A stretch of DNA of 13,332 bases, from NCBI GenBank assembly GCA_033297075.1, contig MU858402.1, positions 1-13,332 of the forward strand. Direction: 5' to 3'. Positions 1-8,690 of this stretch are shown in pieces; positions within the stretch are counted from its first letter, which is position 1; each line of letters begins with the position of its first letter. The DNA is from Rhypophila decipiens. Taxonomy: Eukaryota; Ascomycota; Sordariomycetes; Sordariales; Naviculisporaceae. The notes below the pieces were generated by a model. That model searched no databases. It had not been told where the DNA came from and worked only from the letters and a program-made list of their open reading frames with translations. A program made the translations under genes and the position numbers.

Positions 1-3000
1 CTGTTGGATTTCTCTGAGGTAAATTGGATTAGTGCCAGGTTACGAAAGGATTAGTGCCTGAATACGAGAGTATTAGTGCCTGTTTATTAACTCTCGTCGG
101 AGCTGTCTTCGCTGGCGGTAGATGGCCCCAGCGGTGGTGCCAAGGGCAAGGGGAAAGAGCTCAAGACGGCGCACAACGGGCTCGGGTACAATGACTTTCT
201 CGGTTTGGTCACGGCAATTGCAGATCTCTACTCGCAGGACGATGTTTTGGAGATGCAAGTGCGGACGAGCAGGGGACAGCCATTTGCCAAAGGGAGCTCG
301 TTTGAGGTGTCGACCATCAGTGCTGCCTTTACAAGACGGAGTTTCCACGTCTCTGACGAAGTTCAGAGAGAGTCTCGTATTGTTGTCGTCAAGCAATCGG
401 CTTCTAGCATCTTTGGTAACAGGGACGGCAGGGCCAGAAATCTTGACTCATACCCCGCGGGCCCTAATGGTGAGCACGAACAATCGCTCAGGGGTTTCAT
501 TTCCGAACTGCGTATCCTCAGCCATCCCCCACTCAGAAATGACAAGAATATAATCCGGGCACTAGGAATTCATTGGGATTACTTGGAAACGGTATGTGAC
601 CCTTGCAGTTTCGAGATCAAGCGCTGACTTGTACCATGATAGGGGTTCCCCGAGCCGGTCCTGATTCTCGAAGAAGCGACGATGGACCTACGCGAATACA
701 TCGAGCAGTGAGTATCCACAGTCTGGCAATTCCGACCACAGATGGCACAGAAGCAGGGACGCTAATGCCCTGTCACGACCGATAGGATGCGCTCTCTTCC
801 CTTTGAAACCAAGAGAGAGATTGCATTGGACATTGCTAGAGGAATTGTTGCATTGCACAGCTGCGGCATCATTCATGGCGACATTAAACCTGAAAATGTC
901 CTCATGACAATAGATGAGGGCCAAGACTCACGTCCAGTCGCCAAGATATCGGATTTCAGCCTGTCGTTTCCCGACACAGGGGAGACGCGCCGGCTGGTCG
1001 GGGCAACCCGAATGTATCGGGCACCGGAATGGCAGAAAGCCGCGCCGACAAGCCAGCTCAAACAAACCGATGTCTACTCTTATGGCCTCGTATTTGCTGA
1101 CATCATCCTTGGCCTACCCTATTACGAGGACAGCCATGTCGTGCCACGGTCCATGCGCATGGATCGATCTAACTACATTCAAAGCCTCAAGGACGAGGAC
1201 GAAATCCGACGGCTGTTATACAAGGCCATCAAGGAAAAAGACAAGTCCCACCCCGATCTGCACCTCGAGAATATTCCCTTGCTCGGGAGGATATTGGATT
1301 GCACCCTCCAGCTCAACCCGACTGAAAGAAGCCTCTCCACGGTTCTGAAGCTGCTTGACCCTGGTTACCGCCCAGAAGAAGTTCTTCCAAGCGGACCCAA
1401 CTGGGCAGGCACTTCGAACCTGTTGACAATTCCCTCCCATGCATTGCAGGGAGTCAGTCCAATCATTATGGATCATATCATTGACTGTCTTCGCACTGTC
1501 TCCAAGTCGCCAACGGACCCCAGACGGGGGGCAGCATGCATGGAGCTGGCAATCTGCGAGACGTGCGGCATGTCGAATGCGCCGACACACGATAGTTATT
1601 CTGGCAACGATCCTCGGCAAGATATGAGCCGCACGCTGACGTACACCTTGGAGGCTTGTCACCACGGCCACGCGTGGGCCAAGTCCATCGTCCACACATT
1701 GTCTTCGGCCTTGGGGGTAGAGATCCCTTCGGATCACCTGGACTCGGTAAAGGATTGGCTTGTTGAGTGCGGGTCAATGGGATCAGAAGTCGCTTTGGCA
1801 TCCTTGCGGGAGCTCGACCAAGATCGTTACCGGTCGACGCTGGAGGAATACCAAGCTCGGTTCCAGGGCAACCCAACCGTAGCACTTCCTAACCGAATTG
1901 ACACGAAACTGCGCGATCTGACCGCCAGTGTAAACAATGAGCGACAGGACACACTGTTTCATTGGATCGCATCCCGGGGTGATGTTGACCTGCTCAGGCA
2001 GCTGTCTGAGCGGCAAGCCGTCCGCCCCACTTGGCCGGATGTGAACCGCTTCCGCAATAGACAAGGAGACACTCCACTCATCTGTGCAGCCAGAGCCGGC
2101 CACTACCACATGTGTCGCTTCTTGATAGACACGTATTCGGCCGATGCTGGGATTGTTAATACGGCGGGTGAAAACCCGTTACACTTTCTCTCCAGTTTCC
2201 CCGAGCAGTTTGTCCGTATCGCCGCCAGCTGCCTGGTGAGGGCCGGGGCCTCCGTTGAAGCGGAAGCCACCGGCTTTACCGGCAACTCCTATCTCAGCCC
2301 AAGACCTATGCAAACAAGCTGCCCCCTGCTACGGGCCGTCCTCCTCAACAAGCCGGCAGCCCTTGGGGCCCTGCTCGAAACCATCGACAGTACCAGGCTT
2401 GGTCTCCAGGATAGCGGCCACGTGGGTGAGATCTCACGCTCAAAACAGCGATCCCTTCTCTGTTGGACGCTGCGGCTTCACAATGTTTCCATACTCCATG
2501 TCCTGTCAGGCAGCCAATCAACCTCGGCTGTCTTGGAGGAGATGGAAGACATCAACGCCTGGACAAGTGATGGTCGACGGCACTCACTGGTGGAACTCTG
2601 CATTCTAGGATCGCCATCGCCAAAGCCTGACTCTGGATTCGACATGCCCGAGAAGTTTTTACGGATGCTGCAGCACGGGCATGAATACCAAGCGGCCTTG
2701 CACGGGTCACTGTCGTTCATACATGACCGGAGGCCTAGCCTGCTCACATCGACACCACGACATTCCTCAAATGCACTATCATTTGCAATCCAAGAGGGTA
2801 GGGGCGATGTCGTCAGCTACTTGACCGACTTGCGCGAGTTTCAAACCGGCATACTGCACAACAGTCGTGGTCTAGATTTACCAAAAGGAGGACTACTGGA
2901 GGTGAGAAAGCACTGGAGAGCGCTCACCCCGGCGAGAAAGAGGTGGAAACAGGCGGAAAGAAGCCAGCTTGCCAAGTTTAGGCATGGTAGATACGACCGG

Positions 3001-5868
3001 GACTCCAAGGGGGTTATTGAGCGGGATTTGCCCATGACAAGGCCAGAGCTGCAAAGGAAAAGGCCCTACTCGGATGATTCGGACGACGAAGACGAGGGTG
3101 AGGGCGACGAGTGGTATGAACCCGACCGAGACCTGCCCCCAGAAGAGACTCGGATGCTTGACCTGGCGCAACTGGTTTTGGCTTGCATCGTATACGGGAA
3201 GCGGGACATATTCTTCCAGCTTCTGACGGGCCCGGCATGTCACACACTGCTCAACTTCGATTCCACTCCCCAATATCCACTGCTCCTCATGGCAATCATT
3301 GCCCAGTCCATACACCGAGACATCCATTTTGCCCACCTTCTCCTCTCCCTTTTGGAGCAAATCAACATACCGCGACCGCGAGGATGGGCTGCGACAAACT
3401 TGTCCGAGGAATTACAATTCGGAGAATATTTTCCGGCCTGGGCTAACCCGTTGTTCTGCTCCGCCTCGCTCAGATGGCACCAACTGTCCCGTCTGCTGAT
3501 GGAAAACGGCGCCTCTCCACAGAGCAAGATATACCACAAGAGTACCACCCGCCTGGAAGGGAAGGATGTCCCATATCGGTACACCACAACGGTCATGCAG
3601 GAACTCATCGCAACCACCGAAAATGCTAGTAACGAGGTCCTCGAATTGCTCAAGTGCGCGACCCAGTCATCATCGCCCCCGAGCCAGATGATCTGCTATC
3701 ACGACATGCTCGATATCCTGCGCCTCTATCCCGTCAATGAATCCCCGCCCCTGTGGGGCGACCATCACCATGCGTACGAGATTACGACATTTGACCTGGA
3801 CCTGGTTGAAATGAGGCAATACTACAACGACGGGGCCACCTATGGCTACGAATACGACCATCGCGGCCGCCTAGTTGAAGTAGAAGGCCAAGACATGGAC
3901 CTGGACTACGGCACACCTACTAGTACCGGCAGCTTCTCGGACATGAGCAACTTGGACAAGCTCCGATGGGGACGAATGCTTCACCGAAAATACCACAACA
4001 AGTCGTCCGTCCTATGGGATGCCATTGCCGAGGCCGACAGGGTCCAGCAAGCCAAGATAGCCAAGTTTTCCGGGTCGGCCTTCCTAGTCATGGAGGCTGT
4101 CTGGCGCCGCAATCTGCGAGCCGTCAGCGTCCTCCTCCACGACATTGGTCTCGACCCAAATGGCTACGACCCAAGCCCATCACCTGCCCTTCCTCCCCCC
4201 GATTCTAACCCCCGTCATGAACAAAATCTACAAAGCACTAGAGCTCTCCGCCAACTCCAAAACATGAAACGGCTCCTAAAGAGATTGACAGGGACGGATC
4301 GAAAAGACCGTCAACAACCAAAAGAGATGACTCCCCTAGACGTAGTCTCCTGGACAAATCTAGTCCCCGCCACTCACAGCTGCCCCGACACGGCCGACAG
4401 CCTCAAGGCCGTTGACCAAGAAATCAGGGCTCTCTTACTCGAGTTCAATCATACTAGTAGGACCCGCTCAGCAGCAGCCCACCGCGGAACAGCCTTCTCC
4501 CGGCCCTTGGAAACCCACCTGCTATCCTCCTTCCTATTCACATCCTTCCTCCTCCCCACATCATTCTTCATCCTCCTCCTAGCCATCCTCTTCTTCACCG
4601 CCGTCAAGCACCTCCCCCAGGTCTTCTCGGCCTTTGCCCACACAGGAAGCGTGTATAATCACCTCAAGCCCGGCGATCCAGAATGGCAACGCGGGTTTGC
4701 CATGGATTATACCAGCTGGGAGGGTTTCTGCATGGCTGTGGCTATCCCTTTTGGTTTGGTTCTTCTGGCTGGTCTTGGCCATTTGTGGGTCAGAGTGTCG
4801 TATGCAGATCGGTACTCGTTTTTGAGGATTTGGACTCTTGCGGCGCTGTTTGTGGTGCTGTTTTGGGATGGGATTATGGTTGGGGGGGTTAGTTTTGTTT
4901 GGTTGGGGGGGATTTATCAGCGGGGATTGGCGAGCCGTCGTCCTTCTTTTTCGAATGGTGGTGATGCTGGTACTGTTGTTACTAGCGGGGAGGAAGTACG
5001 TACTGGTAGTCTCTTCATCAGGGGGGCAAATGAAGGAGGAGCAGAGGAATTTCACTACGACAGGCTGAATGTCATACGAGCATTGACACAATTCTTGATT
5101 GCGGTATGGGGACTCTGCGCGACCTTGCTGTTGACGTTTTACCTCGTCTCTTCGGCTGTCAGTGGGTGGTGGTACTCGCCTAGGTTTAGGGCTATGAGCG
5201 TCACTTTCCAGGCCGGCTGTCCGACCGAGTTTATCTGGCTGACTGTTGAGTCGGTGGTTTGGGGGAAATGCAGATGGTTGGTTTGGGGAGCTGTTTGGCC
5301 CGTGATGGCACTTAGTCGGGGAATATTGAGAGGTGCCGGATGGATCCGTGCAAGGTTTGATTCTGGGCTGGGAGGGACTGCTCGAGATATATTATCGGCT
5401 ACTCGGACAAGATTCGAGTGGATTTATCCGCGGTTGACAAGAAGCGCTAATTACCTTTCATCGACTGCTATCAGAGGATCTCGATGGGTTTATCCAAGGG
5501 TCGTTTCGGGGCTTAAAAAGACAACTCATTACATGTCATATGCTACATGGAGAGGGTCCAAGTGGATGTATCCAAAGCTGGTCTCAGCATTAAAAAAGAC
5601 TGCTAATCATATGTTATTGGCTGCTAAGAAAGGATCTAGGTGGCTTTACCCAAAAGTGGTTTCAGGGGCTCAAAAGACGGCTATTTACATCTTTGGTATT
5701 CTTGACCGTGGGTTGTTGCCGACTCGGAGCCAGATACGACGTCGTCGGGAGAGACAGTTGTACTCTGACTATGTGGACGATTTGGATGTCTGGGGAGAGG
5801 AGAGCCTTCCACTTGCCAGTGTTGGGTTTAGCTACACGTCTGAGGCAGAATCAGATGGGCCAGATTAG
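1..5868 (+). CDS. protein kinase-ankyrin repeat-polytopic membrane protein (5' partial, spliced)
   Basis: Inferred exons are 1-18 (tentative), 103-591, 643-707 and 786-5868, giving at least 1884 residues; the start lies upstream. Numbered from base 1, a kinase domain spans about residues 63-385: a degenerate Gly loop (PFAKGSSFEV, 66-75), VVVKQ lysine K103, helix-C glutamate E141, HGDIKPEN (D223, N228), DFS in place of DFG (D247) and APE (270-272). The ATP- and metal-binding residues are present, so activity is plausible. Ankyrin-like helices follow at about 570-689, with weaker ones near 850, 1070 and 1290. There is an Asp/Glu-rich linker at 953-973. Four hydrophobic segments lie near 1436-1464, 1505-1526, 1539-1567 and 1625-1652, then five ~26-residue repeats (1708-1833). 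Family knowledge suggests a membrane-attached signalling or recognition protein; substrate and role are unknown. No frameshift is seen in the 5-kb last exon. Confidence 0.8.
19..102 (+). other. probable intron, kinase gene
   Basis: Donor GTAAAT follows GAG at 16-18, a TTAAC branch-like site lies near 87-91, and the acceptor AG is at 101-102. Splicing is phase 0 and joins LLDFSE to LSSLAVDG, removing the in-frame TAA at 88-90 that otherwise closes the frame. An alternative acceptor at 121 would be phase 1 and gives an upstream stop if paired with this donor. The flanking exon is only 18 nt long in the window, so this is tentative. Confidence 0.45.
28..93 (+). repeat. three tandem 22-bp units inside the first intron
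   Basis: ATTAGTGCC occurs at 28-36, 50-58 and 72-80, exactly 22 bp apart. The first two units also share a following TACGA and AG at the same offsets; the third diverges after its first 11 bases and merges into the presumed branch-point region. Confidence 0.7.
592..642 (+). other. intron, kinase gene (51 nt)
   Basis: Donor GTATGT, branch-like CTGAC near 623-627, acceptor TAG at 640-642. Phase 0 splicing joins HWDYLET to GFPEPVLILEEATMDL, which restores the kinase strand leading to the hinge. Without splicing the frame ends at 627. Confidence 0.88.
708..785 (+). other. intron, kinase gene (78 nt)
   Basis: Donor GTGAGT, branch-like GCTAAT near 761, acceptor TAG at 783-785. It splits the CAG codon after CA (phase 2) and continues directly into the long exon at G786/ATG787, giving DLREYIEQ-MRSLPFE just before the catalytic loop. 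Confidence 0.88.
5335..5712 (+). repeat. five in-frame C-terminal repeats (78-bp period) in the kinase-ankyrin gene
   Basis: Units are 5335-5412, 5413-5478 (shortened to 22 codons), 5479-5556, 5557-5634 and 5635-5712. The last three keep the pattern S-[RK]-W-x-Y-P-[RK]-[VL]-V-S-[GA]-x-[KQ]-K-T, then a hydrophobic/basic half. The first unit keeps W, SGL and T at matching places but has lost YP. Units differ at many bases while keeping the protein pattern, so they are old rather than recent copies. They follow the fourth hydrophobic segment. Confidence 0.85.
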
Positions 5869-6108
5869 TCAGGCGGGGCATTTAATTTGAATTAATACCA
5901 TGTACAATGCAGAGGGGCTAAACTTTTAACTCGTAAAGAAAAAGAAAAGAAAAAGCAAAAAAGAAGAAGAGAAAGACCTCATAGACCAGATTACATTTTC
6001 CATAATCCCGTACAGTACCAAAACTCTTCCTCATAACAGAACCAAATAAAGCACTATGAAATGTTTATCTGGTCGAATCTGTATGTTCTTCAACGTCCTT
6101 TCACAACC
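5869..6108. other. convergent intergenic region with purine tract and poly(A)-like signal
   Basis: This 240-bp gap separates two genes that end towards each other. It holds a run of 42 bases at 5935-5976 that is all A or G on the plus strand except C5956. An AATAAA hexamer lies on the plus strand at 6045-6050, too far from the 5868 stop to be assigned with confidence. No coding signal is seen. Confidence 0.6.
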
Positions 6109-7251
6109 TCAAAGCGCCATCCTAGCAACGGTAGCTAACGTCGTCGCGACCAGCCTCCCATTCTGTGAAGCAGAAGCCGTACCAGCAATGGAAGAAGTCA
6201 ACCCGCCTCCAGCACCACCGCCGCCGATGCCTCCAAGGACAGTAGACACAATGCAGCCCAAACCAAGTAGTCCGCACTCTTCGCCACCACTACCACCACC
6301 GGAGCTTTGAGATGGCTGTGCAGATTGAGACTGAGCTTGGGATTGAGATTGTGAAGACTGAGCCTGGCTCGGACTGGCTGTCACCGTCACGACACTCTGG
6401 CTCTGGCTCTGACTTTGGGCTTGACTTTGACTCTGAGATTGGGATTGGGACTGCGACTGAGATTGCGTCTGCCCCTGCGAAGACGAGGACCCGACAGCAC
6501 TTGCACTCGAAGGAGCCGGCAAAATCGTCATGATGATAGTCGTCACGACTGGGGAAACTGAAGCCGAGGCCGCAGATGCAGTCGACTGAGATTGAGACTC
6601 AGGGGACGAGACACCGCTAGTAGACCCCGATGATGGCGCTTGCGAAGCAGAAGACTGTTTAGCGCTAGTACTGCCGGAAGAAGAAGAAGTCGAGTTGGCG
6701 GGCATGGTCAAGGATGGATTTGCAGAAATGAGGCTGGCCAAGATGCTGGAGAGATATGCACTGCCAGTCAGGCCAGGGGCTTGACTCTGACTTTGGCTTT
6801 GGTTTTGGCTTGGTGCAGCGGTTGTCGAAGACGGAGGAGTAGCACTGCTAGCTTGCGCAGATGATGATGCCGCTGACGAAGATGCTTGGGACTGTGACTG
6901 TGATGATGAGTGAGACTGCGACGGAGACGCCGCCGAAGAGGCAGAGCTGCCGGTAGGTATCACGACAGTGATAATTGTAGTGAGCCCCGCTGTCTGGGAT
7001 GGTGGCGATGCTGACCCAGAGCCGGAAGCACTTGGTGCAGCCGAAGCTGGCGCGCTGCTTGCAGAGCTTACACTGCTTGTCTCTGCTCGGGGCTCGAGAT
7101 GCCCAAGAGGTTTGATGCCATCGACGACTGGTACATGATGACAAGGTCAGACGGACGACACTGGTGTTAATTGCATCCTTGAGAGACACGTATACGTACC
7201 CAGAGCATTTGCAAGCCCCAGAATTGTGACAAGAAGTGGTAAACAATTCAT
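6109..7251 (-). CDS. secreted Ser/Gln-rich, probable GPI-anchored cell-wall protein
   Basis: Exon 1 is 7251-7200 and exon 2 is 7127-6109, 356 residues. The start is ATG 7251, which gives a clean signal peptide (MNCLPLLVTILGLANA, cleavage near 16-18) followed by VVDGIKPLGHLEPRAE. Residues about 34-295 are dominated by Ser, Ala and Gln, with long alternating Ser-Gln runs in the 220-295 region, Gly-rich patches and a few Thr/Val/Ile stretches. Near the C-terminus are two cysteines (302, 309) in a Gly/hydrophobic segment, then SASQNG and a hydrophobic tail ending VARMAL, which suits a GPI-attachment signal although its arginine weakens it. Ser-rich GPI mannoproteins of fungal walls look like this; O-mannosylation is expected. 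No enzymatic domain is visible. An adhesin or structural role is inference. Confidence 0.75.
7128..7199 (-). other. intron, Ser/Gln-rich wall protein gene (72 nt)
   Basis: On the minus strand the donor GTACGT begins at 7199, a CTGAC branch-like site precedes the end, and the acceptor CAG ends at 7128. The split is phase 1 (G7200 plus TC) and links the signal-peptide exon to the Ser-rich frame without a stop. Confidence 0.82.
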
Positions 7252-7280
7252 CTTGGGGTTATAGATCACAATTCCGGTTT

Positions 7281-7291
7281 GCTTTTAAAAA
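7281..7291 (-). promoter_or_regulatory. TATA-like element of the wall-protein gene
   Basis: The minus strand reads TTTTTAAAAGC about 30-40 bp before ATG 7251. This would put transcription start very close to the start codon, so the assignment is weak. Confidence 0.3.
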
Positions 7292-7641
7292 GGGAAGATC
7301 TGGTTCGTTTCAAGGATCGTTGAAACAAATGAGGAGCTGAGAGTGTTGAATCGCTTCAATGCCGGTGAGCTGAAAACAGAGCAAACAACTTCTTTATGAT
7401 CCGTGGGAGGAACATGTTCTTTAACCACGCTCTTATTTATTGCCTCTTGGAACGGAATGACTTGTTCAAACACATGGCAAGACGTCACCACCAATAGTAC
7501 AGAGCTGTTCCTATACAATCACCGTCACTCAGATCTCGGACTTGTTTCCACTGCGATGAGATCATTGTTTATATGCCGCGGTATAACACTAACAGTATAC
7601 GACGATGATCAATCGCGCCGATAGGTTGAGCTTGGTTTTAG
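7292..7641. other. intergenic, no gene seen
   Basis: Open frames here are short and have no recognisable protein character. The stretch ends in TTGGTTTTAG (7632-7641), a pyrimidine-rich AG that looks like a 3' splice site for the plus-strand frame described next. Confidence 0.5.
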
Positions 7642-7800
7642 GCTGAGGCAGTCACAGGAGCGAGCCCTCTGGTACCTGAGTCCCAGGGAACGGGAAGCGA
7701 ACGGCAGAACAAAAGTGGGCAACAGGCTAATTATGGCATGGCCATGGTCGGCAAGCCGGCCCAGATGAGCCATGTCGGCAACGAGATCAAGATGGTCTAG
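7642..7800 (+). pseudogene. possible 3' terminal exon or gene relic
   Basis: A 52-codon frame starts right after an acceptor-like TTTTAG and ends in TAG at 7798-7800. It reads AEAVTGASPLVPESQ near its start and ends GNEIKMV, with ordinary coding-like codons. There is no upstream exon I can identify, and no family is recognised. It could be the last exon of a gene with unseen exons, a gene fragment, or chance. Confidence 0.25.
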
Positions 7801-8063
7801 ATTGACAGGTCAGTAGGGTCGCTACTTAGCGGTTGAGATGTCCATTTGGAGTGTGTCATGCCTTCGTCGGGTTTTCCCGCGCGATACCAGCGGTCCTCTT
7901 TGTAAACAGCGACCATGGCGAGGAGAGGACGAGGAAGATCGGGCCACTCCTCTTCAAGGATAACATCTCGGAAGACGAATCTTGATGCCACTCCGTATCT
8001 GCGAAAGAGGTCGTTGAGGACTTTGGCGTCTGGTAGCCCGGCTAGATCCAGGTCCTCTGACAT
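7797..8063 (-). CDS. small hypothetical protein, faintly UCH-like N-terminal fragment
   Basis: Eighty-eight codons from ATG 8063, which sits in a good context (CCCAAAATG). Codons mostly end in C or A, like the 5' parts of the neighbouring genes. Residues about 11-50 (PDAKVLNDLFRRYGV, then FVFRDV and LPRPLLAMVAVY) follow the spacing seen at the start of ubiquitin C-terminal hydrolases (peptidase C12): Asn/Val-rich helix, Gly-Val turn, aromatic-x-DV strand, PRP turn and a hydrophobic strand. The catalytic Cys, His and Asp regions of that family are absent and nothing like them is seen downstream, so it is either a truncated relic or an unrelated small protein. Its stop shares CTAG with the opposing frame. 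Confidence 0.4.
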   Translation of the reverse strand: MSEDLDLAGLPDAKVLNDLFRRYGVASRFVFRDVILEEEWPDLPRPLLAMVAVYKEDRWYRAGKPDEGMTHSKWTSQPLSSDPTDLSI

Positions 8064-8299
8064 TTTGGGAGGTAGGTGAGTAGGTTGACCTGACAGAGAC
8101 CAAGACGACCCCGGGTTCAATGAGACAAAGAAGAGAACATTGCAAGATCAACTCACAGAAACAGCAAGGGATTGGCAAGTGAGAATTTTCCTGGCTTGGG
8201 CCGAGGAACCTTGAACTCAAAGGGCGATTCCCGGGAGAGTTACGCCACCGGGACTATCTCCCCGTGGCGCGCCAGCATCTGCCGACATCCTCCTCGACA
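8064..8299. other. intergenic with short open minus-strand stretch
   Basis: The minus strand carries about 27 open codons reading SPFEFKVPRPKPGKFS just before a GTGAGT donor-like site near 8158, and an acceptor-like CTGTCAG ends at 8090. Splicing these does not enter the frame of the ATG-8063 ORF, so this could be a 5'-UTR intron or coincidence. Nothing else is seen. Confidence 0.35.
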
Positions 8300-8690
8300 T
8301 ATGATCCACCAGTACAGCCACAACCTCTTCAATCTTCCCCGGTACCGCCTCTCGCCGTTTCACCATCTTCACTCGCAACGAGTCATACTAATCGACTTTA
8401 TCAGCGCCTAAAAACCCACAACCTACAATTCACAACGTCTTATGATCCACCAGCAAAGCCACAAACTCCTCATTCTTCACCCTTCACACCCGTCTCTGGC
8501 CGTTTGACCATCTCAATCCGCAACAAGACCATACCATTCAACTTGCTGCGCCTAAAAACCCACAACCCACAATTCACAACGTCTTATGATCCGCCAACAT
8601 ACCCACAAACTCCTCAATCTTCCTCCTCCTCGTCTCAGCCCGCTTAACCATCTCGATCCTTAACAAAATCATATACCTCTTTGACTTATT
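8300..8690 (-). repeat. three tandem copies of the 3' end of the YdeI-like gene, two decayed
   Basis: The anchor TATGATCC (plus strand) recurs at 8300, 8441 and 8585, spacings of 141 and 144 bp. The copy at 8585-8690 is the genuine C-terminus. Copy two (8441-8547) still encodes LLRIEMVKR but then carries indels that change frame. Copy three (8300-8403) keeps KIEE and VLVDH after a frameshift. A 37-bp segment containing GCGCCTAAAAACCC separates the copies (8404-8440 and 8548-8584). Several base differences between copies are synonymous in the conserved stretch. Confidence 0.85.

Noticed and set aside
28..93. CRISPR-like array
   Set aside because: Direct 22-bp units without spacers, in a eukaryotic intron.
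122..553. Plus-strand 143-codon ORF with a real ATG at the kinase gene's 5' end
   Set aside because: It is Arg/Ser-rich and out of frame with the kinase exon at 103-591, which carries the VVVKQ and helix-C residues.
4579..5091. 170-codon minus-strand ORF
   Set aside because: It is antisense to the membrane segments of the kinase-ankyrin gene; its Asn/Pro/Lys bias comes from the G/T-rich codons opposite.
6312..6533. Plus-strand acidic 73-codon ORF
   Set aside because: It is the antisense shadow of the Ser-Gln repeat coding region.
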